Assembly: GCF_014596515.1 (NCBI RefSeq)
Contig: NZ_MSJQ01000120.1
Location: 1-43,090, forward strand
Reading direction: 5' to 3'
Origin: Streptomyces sp. CBMA156
GTDB taxonomy: Bacteria; Actinomycetota; Actinomycetes; Streptomycetales; Streptomycetaceae
DNA length: 43,090 bases
Every line of letters starts with the position of its first letter. Position 1 is the stretch's first letter. The position numbers and the translations under genes were made by a program. Shown piece after piece: positions 23,577-31,019 of this stretch. The notes under the pieces are model-generated. The model was given only the letters and a program-made list of their open reading frames with translations. It searched no databases and was not told where the DNA came from.

Positions 23577-24791
23577 TCAGGAGCCGGGGCTGGTCCGGAT
23601 CACGGCCTGGTAGCGGCCGAGCGAGATCGCCGCGAAGTTGCGCAGGCTGTCGGTGCCCTCGGTGAAGTAGCCGTTGTGGCCGGCCGCGCGGGCCGAGGAG
23701 ATCTGCTCGGAGCCGAAGCCGCTCGCGGCCGGGTCGGCGCCGTGGCCGAGCCCGCCGACCTCCAGGAACGGCACGTTGCCGATCCAGTCGCTGGGGTTGC
23801 GGGTGGCCCAGACGTGCACGCCGGTGCCCAGTTCGGTGGTGTCCTGCACGCCCATGCCGGGGCTGCCGAAGACCACCAGGTCGGTGATGCCCGAGGTGTC
23901 GGACGGCGAGGCGGCCGCGCGGGGGATCTCGGGGGCAGCGGTGCCGCAGACCACCGAGCCGTACGAGTGGCAGAGCAGCGACGGCGGCGCGTCCGGCCTG
24001 GTGGTCTCCCTGAGCCCGGCGAGCAGCCGCTCCAGCCGGGGCGCGGCGACGTCGGCGAGCCGGGAGGTGGCCGCGTCGGGGCCGAGGCCGGAGGGGGTGA
24101 CGTAGCCGGTCCAGGAGATCACGGCCGTCCGGGTGCCGGGCGCCTGGCGGCGTTCCTCGGCGAAGAGGGCGCGGGCCATGCCGGCCGGGGAGCGCAGCGG
24201 TTCGGCCGTCTGGTCGTGGTGGCCGAGGTCGGCGTCCGAGCCGGGGACGAGCACGGAGATCCGCTCGGCGTCGGCGAGGTCGCCCCAGACCTCGGTGACC
24301 AGGCCGCGGCCGCGCGGGTCGAAGGCCAGGATCTGCCGGCCGGGGGCGAGCAGGTTCTCGGCGTCGTTGGCGCGGGAGACGGCCAGCGCGCGGGTGTCGG
24401 AGTCCAGGTCGCGGTCGGCGGCGCGTGCTCTGGCCCGGTCGCGCTCGGCGGCCAGGGCGATCCGGTTGGCGCGGTAGCGCAGGTCCGGCGGGGCGCCGTC
24501 GTAGTTGCCGACGACCAGCGGGTACTCCTGGATCAGCCGGTCCAGCTCGGTGGGCGCGAGCGAGGCGAAGAACTGCGCGGCGGCGGCCGGGGTGGTGGTG
24601 GCCGGGTCGGGCAGCGAGCGGTCGAAGGAGTGGTCCTCGACCCAGGCGGCGCTGCCGGCCGGAGGCGTGGAGATCGCCAGCTGTTCGGAGGAGACCGCGG
24701 CCGCGGCGGCGGAGGCTCCGGCGTCGGCGAGCACCGCGCAGCCGGCGAACGCCCCGATCAGTACCCGCTTCCAGCGCCGACGGTTGCGCAC
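23577..24791 (-). CDS. secreted alpha/beta hydrolase (DUF1023), copy 1
   Basis: The protein has 404 residues from the GTG at 24791, which follows AAGGGAG 7 bases upstream; the frame also allows a GTG at 24818 without a ribosome-binding site. The N-terminus RNRRRWKRVLIGAFAGCAVLADAGASAAAAA is a signal peptide. The DUF1023 hydrolase follows: PLVVGNYDGAP, RQILAFDPRGRGLVTEVWGDL, the nucleophile elbow CHSYGSVVCG, VVFGSPGMGV and the catalytic His in AGHNGYF. The substrate is unknown; relatives are annotated as lipase- or esterase-like. It is a paralogue of the gene at 26745-27872 and is separated from it by MmcQ and an acyltransferase. Confidence 0.87.
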   Translation of the reverse strand: MRNRRRWKRVLIGAFAGCAVLADAGASAAAAAVSSEQLAISTPPAGSAAWVEDHSFDRSLPDPATTTPAAAAQFFASLAPTELDRLIQEYPLVVGNYDGAPPDLRYRANRIALAAERDRARARAADRDLDSDTRALAVSRANDAENLLAPGRQILAFDPRGRGLVTEVWGDLADAERISVLVPGSDADLGHHDQTAEPLRSPAGMARALFAEERRQAPGTRTAVISWTGYVTPSGLGPDAATSRLADVAAPRLERLLAGLRETTRPDAPPSLLCHSYGSVVCGTAAPEIPRAAASPSDTSGITDLVVFGSPGMGVQDTTELGTGVHVWATRNPSDWIGNVPFLEVGGLGHGADPAASGFGSEQISSARAAGHNGYFTEGTDSLRNFAAISLGRYQAVIRTSPGS

Positions 24792-24976
24792 CGCACCAAC
24801 TCCCTTGGGGCCCGTCACCGTTTCACGGGCGGTGCCCGGAGGGTGCGATAGCTCTGCTGACTTCCCTGCGCAAGCCTAGGGGGACCGACGGGGTGACGGG
24901 AACGCCTAAACTGTGGGATGGATCACATGAACCACGGGTGTCCTTCCGGCGTCCTTGAGCGGCCGGTTCGGCGGCC

Positions 24977-25324
24977 CTATCCGGAGTTCCGGGCGTCGAA
25001 TTCGCGGACCAGGCGCTTCGGCGCCGTCCGCCGCCAGGCCTCGGTGACCAGGTCGCTCAGCTCGTCCCGGTCCACCGGACCGAGCCGGACGCTCACCCAG
25101 CCGTGCCGGCCGACGTACGGGGCGGAGGAGAACACCTCGGGCTCGGCGGCGAGCAGTTCGGCCTGGTCCTCGGGGGAGGCCTTGACGGTGACGCGGTCCC
25201 CGTCGGGAGCGCCCATCGCGAAGATCCGGCCGCGGACCCGCAGCGTCTCGATGTCCCAGGTCGGCTCCTGGGCGGCCTCCGGCAGGGCCAGTGCCATCGC
25301 GCGGAACTCGTCGAACGTCACCAT
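24977..25324 (-). CDS. MmcQ/YjbR family protein
   Basis: The protein has 115 residues. MVTFDEFRAMALALPEAAQEPTW opens the family, with VTVKASPEDQAELLAAEPEVF and the final RFDARNSG tail; the fold is a small DNA-binding-like beta barrel, but the molecular role is unproven. The start at 25324 is intact. A 56-bp tandem duplication (25295-25350 and 25351-25406) includes the first codons and recreates an upstream start at 25380, out of frame. Reading from that upstream ATG gives a 20-residue ORF whose TGA overlaps the true start. Confidence 0.85.
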   Translation of the reverse strand: MVTFDEFRAMALALPEAAQEPTWDIETLRVRGRIFAMGAPDGDRVTVKASPEDQAELLAAEPEVFSSAPYVGRHGWVSVRLGPVDRDELSDLVTEAWRRTAPKRLVREFDARNSG

Positions 25325-25415
25325 GGCGGCAGGGTAGGGCAGGGCACCGACATCGCGCGGAACTCGTCGAACGTCACCATGGCGGCAGGGTAGGGAAGGG
25401 CACCGACATCGCGCG
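25295..25415. repeat. 56-bp tandem repeat, 2.16 copies
   Basis: 25295-25350 and 25351-25406 are identical except C25340/A25396; a 9-base partial third copy follows (25407-25415). The unit covers the MmcQ start codon and the region just upstream. Because 56 is not a multiple of 3, the copies are in different frames. Confidence 0.93.
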
Positions 25416-25488
25416 CCCCGGGGCGGAACGGCCGGGGGCGCGGACCGGCCGGTCCACGCCCCCTTCGTGCCGTGGACGACGGCGCGCG

Positions 25489-26718
25489 TCACACCACGCC
25501 CAGCGCGTACGCCGCGAACAGTGCCGCCGCGGCCCCGGCCACCGCCTTGCCGCCCCGGGAGAAGGCCGTCCACGGCCCGTCGAAGCGGCGGGTGAACCAG
25601 CCGATCGCCACCAGCGCGGCGCCGAACAGCGGCAGCAGCGCCAGCCGGGCGGCCACCCAGCCGAGCGAGTCCGGCGCGGTGGTCAGCCCGGGGACGGCAC
25701 CCAGGCCGGCCGCTCCCGGCACCGCGACCACGAGCATCGCGCTCTGGTGCCAGCAGAAGATCGTCATCGCCGACAGGTTGACCACCACGACCGGCAGCCA
25801 GAGCAGCGGTCGGCGGGTCAGCAGCCGGCCCAGCCGCTCCCGCAGCAGCACCGCGGCGCCGCACTGGAACGCCGCCAGGGCGAGCACCAGCAGGGACGGC
25901 GGGTGCGAGTTGGTCCGCGCCGCCCCGGGCACGCCGACCATGCTGGCCGGGTAGTGGAAGACCAGCAGCAGGGCGGCGAACACCGCGCCGCCGCCGAGCA
26001 GCAGCACCCGGGCCGCCGGACGGCCGAGCCGGCCCTGCGCCCAGAGCACGCCCAGCTGGTAGCCGAACAGCCAGCCAGGCAGGATGTTCAGCAGGGCGAC
26101 CCAGGACGGCACCGCCCCGGCCCACGGCCCGTACCGCAGCAGGTCGACGGCGGCGACCGAGAGCGCCGGCAGGCCCGCCGACCAGCCGCCCAGCCGGCGC
26201 CCGGCGGCCACGCAGAGCGGGGTGAGCGCGGTCAGCCCCAGGTAGATCCCGATGTACCAGAGCGGCTGCACCACCAGCGTGGAGCCGGTGCGCAGGGTGT
26301 CCGCGGGGACGCCGAGCGCGGGCAGCAGCGGGACCAGCGCCGCCCAGACGGCCGCCACCCCGAGCACCGGGCGCAGCAGCCGGACCGTACGGGTCCGCAG
26401 CCAGCCGCCGAAGGTGACGCCCTTGGCCCTGGCCCGCTCCAGCGAGCTGGCCGAGGAGTGGCCGCCGACCAGGAAGAACACCCCGAGCATCTGGAGCACC
26501 CAGCTGAGCGGGGCGAAGAAGCCGAGGGTGGCGAGCGGGCTGGCGTTGTGCAGGGCGCCGTCGGGGGAGAGGGTCAGGCCGCCGAGCATCCAGTGGCCGA
26601 CCGGCACGGAGAGCAGGGCGAGGGCGCGCAGCCCGTCCAGGGCGCGGTCGCGGGTGGCGGGGGTCCTGGCGTCGACCTGGTGGGCGGCGCGGCGCAGGGG
26701 GGTGAGGGGGCTGGCCAT
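25489..26718 (-). CDS. acyltransferase-3 family membrane protein
   Basis: The protein has 409 residues; ATG at 26718 follows AAGGAG 7 bases upstream. TRDRALDGLRALALLSVPVGHWMLGG is the acyltransferase-3 N-terminus with its conserved Arg and His, followed by about ten further transmembrane segments (WVLQMLGVFFLVGGHSSA; IGIYLGLTALTPLCVAA; LLVLALAAFQCGAAVLL; FCWHQSAMLVVAVPGAAG). The family moves acyl groups, often O-acetyl, onto cell-surface or exported glycans and small molecules across the membrane. It lies 26 bases after a secreted DUF1023 hydrolase gene, probably in one operon. Confidence 0.9.
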   Translation of the reverse strand: MASPLTPLRRAAHQVDARTPATRDRALDGLRALALLSVPVGHWMLGGLTLSPDGALHNASPLATLGFFAPLSWVLQMLGVFFLVGGHSSASSLERARAKGVTFGGWLRTRTVRLLRPVLGVAAVWAALVPLLPALGVPADTLRTGSTLVVQPLWYIGIYLGLTALTPLCVAAGRRLGGWSAGLPALSVAAVDLLRYGPWAGAVPSWVALLNILPGWLFGYQLGVLWAQGRLGRPAARVLLLGGGAVFAALLLVFHYPASMVGVPGAARTNSHPPSLLVLALAAFQCGAAVLLRERLGRLLTRRPLLWLPVVVVNLSAMTIFCWHQSAMLVVAVPGAAGLGAVPGLTTAPDSLGWVAARLALLPLFGAALVAIGWFTRRFDGPWTAFSRGGKAVAGAAAALFAAYALGVV

Positions 26719-26744
26719 GGTGGTGCTCCTTCCGGTGCGGGAGG

Positions 26745-27872
26745 TCAGGCGGCGCGGCCGAGGGCGACGGCGGCGTAGGCGGCGAGCGAGGCGGTGCCGG
26801 GGGCGAAGTAGCCGTTGTGGCCGTGGGATCCGGTGGCGGGCAGCGGGCGGGCGCCGAAGCCGGGGGCGGTCGGGTCGGCGCCGTGGCCGAGGCCGAACAG
26901 CCGGACGTTGGGCACGTCGCCGATCCAGTCGGAGCCGTTGCGGGCGGTGGCCCAGAGCGGGACGCCAGGGTCGAGGTCGGCGGCCGAGCCGATGCCCATG
27001 CCGGGCGAGCCGAGCACCACCACGCCGGAGGCCTGGGCGGGGGTGGGGCGGGCCAGGCCGCAGACCACCGAGCCGTAGCTGTGGCAGAACAGCGTGGGCG
27101 GGGCCTGCGGGCGGGTGCTGACGGCGAGTCCGTCGAGCAGCCGGGTGAGCCGGGGGGCGCCGGCCTCGGCCAGGTCCTCGGTGGCGGCGTCCGGGCCGAG
27201 GCCGAGCGGGGTGGTGTAGCCGGCCCAGGCGATCACGGCGGTCTGCCGGCCGGTGGCGTCCAGGAGCGCGCGGGCCATGCCGGCGGGGGTGCCGTACGGG
27301 TCGGAGGCGCGGTCGAAGCGGAGCAGGTCGATGTCCGAGCCGGGGACGATCACGGCGGTGCGGCGGGCGCTGGCGAGGTCGCCGTAGACCTCGGCGACCT
27401 GGCCGCGGCCGCGCGGGTCGAAGGCGAGGATCCGCCGGCCGCCGTCCAGCAGGGCGCGGTAGCGCTCGGCGCGCTCGCGGGCGGTCTCGTGGTCCTGCGG
27501 GGTGAGGGCGGGGTCGGCGGCCCGGGCGAGTTCGCGGGCGCGTTCGGCGGCGAGCGCCAGGGCGTTGGCCCGGTACCTGAGGGCGACCGGGGCGCCGTCC
27601 AGGTTGCCGACCACCAGCGGGTGCCGGGCGGCCAGGGCGTCCTGCTGCGCCGGGCCCAGCCCGGCGAAGAACGCCGCGACGTGGGCGGGGGTGGTGGTGG
27701 CGGGGTCGGGCGGCCGCAGGCCGAGCGCGGTGTCGGCCGCCCAGGCGGCGCTGCCGGGCGGCGGGCCGGTGACGGGGGTCTGGGTGTCGGCGGCCCAGCC
27801 GCCCGCGCCGAGCACGACCGCCAGCGCCACCGCGGTGGCGGCGAGCGCCCTCCTGGCCCGAAACCTGCGCAT
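26745..27872 (-). CDS. secreted alpha/beta hydrolase (DUF1023), copy 2
   Basis: The protein has 375 residues; ATG at 27872 follows GGGAGG 7 bases upstream. After the signal MRRFRARRALAATAVALAVVL it aligns with the gene at 23577 along its whole length: PLVVGNLDGAP, RRILAFDPRGRGQVAEVYGDL, CHSYGSVVCGLA and HGHNGYFAPG. Copy 1 has a longer acidic N-terminal region. Copy 2 heads an operon with the acyltransferase; a 25-bp element shared with the two-component operon lies 102 bases upstream. Confidence 0.87.
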   Translation of the reverse strand: MRRFRARRALAATAVALAVVLGAGGWAADTQTPVTGPPPGSAAWAADTALGLRPPDPATTTPAHVAAFFAGLGPAQQDALAARHPLVVGNLDGAPVALRYRANALALAAERARELARAADPALTPQDHETARERAERYRALLDGGRRILAFDPRGRGQVAEVYGDLASARRTAVIVPGSDIDLLRFDRASDPYGTPAGMARALLDATGRQTAVIAWAGYTTPLGLGPDAATEDLAEAGAPRLTRLLDGLAVSTRPQAPPTLFCHSYGSVVCGLARPTPAQASGVVVLGSPGMGIGSAADLDPGVPLWATARNGSDWIGDVPNVRLFGLGHGADPTAPGFGARPLPATGSHGHNGYFAPGTASLAAYAAVALGRAA

Positions 27873-27945
27873 GTCCCTGCCTCCCTTGTCCGTTCGGCAG
27901 CCGACTCGGTTCGGCTTCCGACGGAGAGGAAGGTAGGAATGCGAA

Positions 27946-27973
27946 GGCCCCGCGGACGTCACACCGCGGGGCC
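27946..27973 (-). terminator. terminator of the two-component operon
   Basis: GGCCCCGCGG (27946-27955) pairs exactly with CCGCGGGGCC (27964-27973), about 42 bases past the response-regulator stop. Confidence 0.75.
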
Positions 27974-27998
27974 AACTCCCGGGTGCTACCGGGGTATC
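27974..27998. promoter_or_regulatory. 25-bp element, copy 1 (upstream of the DUF1023-acyltransferase operon)
   Basis: AACTCCCGGGTGCTACCGGG followed by GTATC; 23 of 25 bases match the copy at 30051-30075 upstream of the sensor kinase gene. Candidate response-regulator site. Confidence 0.5.
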
Positions 27999-28014
27999 AG
28001 GGGGACAACCCCAC

Positions 28015-28689
28015 CTACTGGCCGGGGGTCACCAGACCGGACTCGTAGGCCAGCACCACCGCCTGGGCGCGGTCGCGCAGGCCGAGCTTGGCGAGGATGC
28101 GCCCGATGTGGGTCTTGACGGTCTGTTCGGCGAGCACCAGTCCGGCGGCTATCTCCTGGTTGGAGAGGCCGCGGGCGATCAGCTCCAGCACCTCGGTCTC
28201 CCGCGGGGTCAGGCCGTTGAGCCGCACCTTGGGGTCGCGGCGCCTGGCCGGGCGGGTGCGGGCGAAGTCCTCGATCAGCCGGCGGGTCACCGAGGGGGCG
28301 AGCAGCGCCTCGCCGGCCGCGACCACCCGGACCGCGGCGATCAGGTCGGCCGGCGGGGCGTCCTTGAGCAGGAAGCCGCTGGCTCCGGCGCGCAGCGCCT
28401 CGTACACGTAGTCGTCCACGTCGAAGGTGGTGAGCATCAGCACCTTGGGCCGGTGGGCGCCCGGTACGGCCGGGTCGAGCAGCCGCCTGGCCGCCTCCAG
28501 GCCGTCCATGACGGGCATGCGGACGTCCATCAGCACCAGGTCGGGGTGGGTGCGGCCGTTGACCTCCAGGGCCTGGGCGCCGTCCGCCGCGTCCCCCACC
28601 ACGTCGATGTCGCTCTGGGCGTTGAGGAGGGCCGCGAAGCCCGCGCGCACCATGGCCTGGTCGTCGACGATGATCACGCGGATGGTCAT
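28015..28689 (-). CDS. NarL/FixJ-type response regulator
   Basis: The protein has 224 residues. The receiver domain opens TIRVIIVDDQAMVRAGFAALL; Asp55 in LVLMDVRMPVMDG is the phosphorylation site and Lys in FLLKDAPP the conserved partner. LuxR-type HTH (about 158-215): LTPRETEVLELIARGLSNQEIAAGLVLAEQTVKTHIGRILAKLGLRDRAQAVVLAYESG. The ATG overlaps the sensor kinase stop by 4 bases. It is cotranscribed with the kinase. I propose that it binds the shared 25-bp element near the DUF1023 operon, but this is untested. Confidence 0.94.
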   Translation of the reverse strand: MTIRVIIVDDQAMVRAGFAALLNAQSDIDVVGDAADGAQALEVNGRTHPDLVLMDVRMPVMDGLEAARRLLDPAVPGAHRPKVLMLTTFDVDDYVYEALRAGASGFLLKDAPPADLIAAVRVVAAGEALLAPSVTRRLIEDFARTRPARRRDPKVRLNGLTPRETEVLELIARGLSNQEIAAGLVLAEQTVKTHIGRILAKLGLRDRAQAVVLAYESGLVTPGQ

Positions 28690-29999
28690 GCGGTGGTCTC
28701 CAGGGGGGTGTCGGGGTGGTCGAGGGGCAGGACGGCGGCCACCTTGAAGCCGCCGTCCGGCAGCGGGCCGGTGTCCAGCCTGCCATCGACCAGCCGGACG
28801 CGTTCGCGCATTCCGACCAGCCCCTGCCCGGTGCCCTCGACCGAGGCCTCCAGGGACTCGGTGCGCACCGGCGGGGCCGCGTTGACCACCGTCACCCGCA
28901 GCGCCGGGCCGTCCTCGGCCAGCGACACCCAGGTCCGCGCGCCGGGGGCGTGCCGCACCACGTTGGCCAGCGCCTCCTGCACGATCCGGTACGCGGACAG
29001 GCCGACGGCCTGCGGCACCAGGTCCACCAGGCCGGGCTCCACGGTCAGTTCGGCCGGCACCCCGGCCCGGCCCACCGTCTCGACCAGCTGGGCGAGTTGG
29101 CCGACCCCGGGCTGCGGGGCCTTCTCCCCGCCGGACTCCTCGCTGCGCAGCACGCCGAGCAGCCGGCGCATCTCGGCCAGTGACTCGCGGGCGGTGCCGG
29201 CTATCGCGGTGAACTCCTCGGAGGCCTCGTCCGGTACGCCGGTGATCCGGTACGGGGCGCTGGCCGCCTGCACCGCGATGACCGACATGTGGTGGGCCAC
29301 CACGTCGTGCAACTCCCTTGCGATCCTGGCGCGTTCCTCTAGCAGGGTGCGGCGTTCGCGTTCGACCTCGCTGATGTGCTCCTGCTCGCTGAGCAGCCGG
29401 CGCGCCTCGGCGCGGTCCCGGACGGCCCAGCCGAGCAGCAGGGCGGCGCCGCTGAGCGCGATCAGCAGCATGGTGGTGCCGTCGCCGGAGCGGGGCAGGC
29501 CCAGGGTGGTGGTGAGCGCGGTGAGCGCGACGGTGGCCAGCCAGACCGAGACCAGGGTGGCCCGGCTCTCCCGCAGCGCGAGGGCCGCCAGCAGGAAGAC
29601 GTAGGAGAGGATCATCGGCGCGGTCCACGGCCAGGTGCCGCCGTCCTGCTCGTACCGGGCGGTGATGGTCGCGGTGGTGACCAGGGTGGCCGCGCTGATC
29701 CACCAGGCGGCCAGCGGCCGGGTGATGGCGAGCAGCAGCGGAACGGTCTGGGCGACGGTGAGCGCGCCGGCCACCGGGAGCACCAGGCCGAAGGAGCCGA
29801 CCAGGACGCCGATCCCGCTGGGGATCAGCGAGGACATCATGGCCAGGGCGACGGCGTACGGCAGCCGGCGCAGCCAGGGCCGGGGCGACTCCCCGAGCAG
29901 CGGGGTGTGGTTGTCGCCCGGAACGGTGAGGTGCTGCCAGAAGGTGCGCAGCAGGCGGTGGACGTACCGGCGGAGGTCGGCTGAGGTGAGGTTCTTCAT
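28686..29999 (-). CDS. sensor histidine kinase (HisKA_3 family)
   Basis: The protein has 437 residues from the ATG at 29999; a GTG at 30041 would add 14 residues but I see no better signal there. The N-terminal half has about six hydrophobic helices, e.g. YAVALAMMSSLIPSGIGVLVGSFG and ALSGAALLLGWAVRD. The HisKA_3 motif is in ELHDVVAHHMSVIAVQAA, with the phosphorylated His in the LHD box; the ATPase domain has EALANVVRHAPG and GQGLVGMRERVRL. The signal is unknown. It forms an operon with the response regulator, overlapping by 4 bases. The shared element and an 11-bp inverted repeat lie upstream. Confidence 0.93.
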   Translation of the reverse strand: MKNLTSADLRRYVHRLLRTFWQHLTVPGDNHTPLLGESPRPWLRRLPYAVALAMMSSLIPSGIGVLVGSFGLVLPVAGALTVAQTVPLLLAITRPLAAWWISAATLVTTATITARYEQDGGTWPWTAPMILSYVFLLAALALRESRATLVSVWLATVALTALTTTLGLPRSGDGTTMLLIALSGAALLLGWAVRDRAEARRLLSEQEHISEVERERRTLLEERARIARELHDVVAHHMSVIAVQAASAPYRITGVPDEASEEFTAIAGTARESLAEMRRLLGVLRSEESGGEKAPQPGVGQLAQLVETVGRAGVPAELTVEPGLVDLVPQAVGLSAYRIVQEALANVVRHAPGARTWVSLAEDGPALRVTVVNAAPPVRTESLEASVEGTGQGLVGMRERVRLVDGRLDTGPLPDGGFKVAAVLPLDHPDTPLETTA

Positions 30000-30050
30000 C
30001 GCGGGCCAGCCTAGGAGGGCGGGGCCGCCCGGGCGTCGCACTGGGGCCCG

Positions 30051-30090
30051 AACTTCCGGGTGCCACCGGGGTATCGGGTGATACCCCGGT
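30051..30090. promoter_or_regulatory. 25-bp element, copy 2, plus an 11-bp inverted repeat
   Basis: 30051-30075 matches 27974-27998 at 23 of 25 bases. Its end is also half of a perfect repeat ACCGGGGTATC (30065-30075) / GATACCCCGGT (30080-30090), 4-bp spacer. It lies 52-92 bases before the kinase start and 25 bases past the TetR stop, so it could also work as the TetR terminator. Confidence 0.6.
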
Positions 30091-30114
30091 ATGACACGGC
30101 GGTTCCGCCGGGTA

Positions 30115-30801
30115 CTACGCGGGGTCGCGCCAGTGGCCGGCCAGGGCCGGTCCGAGCTGGTCGAAGTGACGCTCGATCACCGTGACCATGCCCTCGGGGC
30201 CGGCCGGTTCGAGTTCGGCGCTCCAGGACAGGTGGGCCGCCCGCAGCAGGCTGCCGAAGACGGCGGCGAGCACGGCGGGGCGCAGGTCCCCGGCCGGGTC
30301 CAGGCCCTCGCGTTCGGCGAGCACCTGGACCACCAGCCGCTCCTGCTCGGTGACCCGGCGCAGGTGGGCGGCGAGCAGCGGGGGCGTCTCCTCGATCATC
30401 CGCATGAGTTCGAGGGCGCTGTGGATCGAGTGGGGTCCGGAGGTCTCCGCGCTGCCGAGGTCGCGCCAGGCCTTGACGATCGAGGCGCGCAGGGCCTGGA
30501 GCGGGGTCTCCTCGGCCGGGCGGTGGCGCAGGCACTCGATGAAGTAGTCCTCGGCCACGGCCATCACGGCGAGCGCGACCTCGTCCTTGTTGGCGAAGTA
30601 GCGGAAGAAGGTGCGCTGGGAGACGTCGACGGCGGAGGCGATCTCGTCGACGGTCGTGTGGGCGAAGCCCTGCCGGAGGAAGAGCAGGTGGGCGGCCTGG
30701 ATCAGGGCGTACCTGGTCTGCTGCTTCTTGCGCTCGCGCAGCCCCGGCGTGCGTCCGGGAGCATCCGGGGCGTCGGTGGTGCGGGGGGTGTGAGCGGCCA
30801 T
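30115..30801 (-). CDS. TetR-family transcriptional regulator
   Basis: The protein has 228 residues; ATG at 30801 follows GGAAGG. The DNA-binding domain is at about residues 28-75: RYALIQAAHLLFLRQGFAHTTVDEIASAVDVSQRTFFRYFANKDEV, a clear TetR N-terminus; the C-terminal ligand domain is generic. It is transcribed divergently from the MFS efflux gene with a palindrome between them, so it most likely represses the transporter and itself and responds to a transported drug or metabolite. The longer frame to 30846 lacks a start signal. Confidence 0.94.
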   Translation of the reverse strand: MAAHTPRTTDAPDAPGRTPGLRERKKQQTRYALIQAAHLLFLRQGFAHTTVDEIASAVDVSQRTFFRYFANKDEVALAVMAVAEDYFIECLRHRPAEETPLQALRASIVKAWRDLGSAETSGPHSIHSALELMRMIEETPPLLAAHLRRVTEQERLVVQVLAEREGLDPAGDLRPAVLAAVFGSLLRAAHLSWSAELEPAGPEGMVTVIERHFDQLGPALAGHWRDPA

Positions 30802-30890
30802 GGCGGGGGCCTTCCGGAGCGCTGGGAGCGACGGGTGGGAGCACAACCTTAGCGCTCTGACAAATGGCAGTAATGGCCAGAAGTCACTGT

Positions 30891-30919
30891 TTGCCGAATG
30901 TCAGCAGCTGACATAATCT
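30891..30919 (+). promoter_or_regulatory. MFS gene promoter with 17-bp operator
   Basis: TTGCCG (30891-30896) and TAATCT (30914-30919) with a 17-bp spacer; the perfect inverted repeat ATGTCAGCAGCTGACAT (30898-30914) fills the spacer, an ideal position for repression. A half-site-like CTGACAAATGGCAG lies at about 30857. Confidence 0.72.
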
Positions 30920-31019
30920 GCCGAGGTGGCGCCCGTCGGGCCGGGGCACCTGTGGGGACGGGTGGGCCGGGGCGCCACCGCCGTGTCCCGCACCGAGCCA
31001 TGCCCCCGGAGGGCCCCAG

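Noticed and set aside
25291..26778. Plus-strand frame of 495 residues opposite the acyltransferase
   Set aside because: Composition rich in Arg, Gln and His, no domain, antisense to a membrane protein with family motifs.
28015..30066. A single long open frame covering both two-component genes
   Set aside because: In this frame the part from the kinase gene is out of phase with its motifs; the kinase and regulator are separate genes overlapping by 4 bases.
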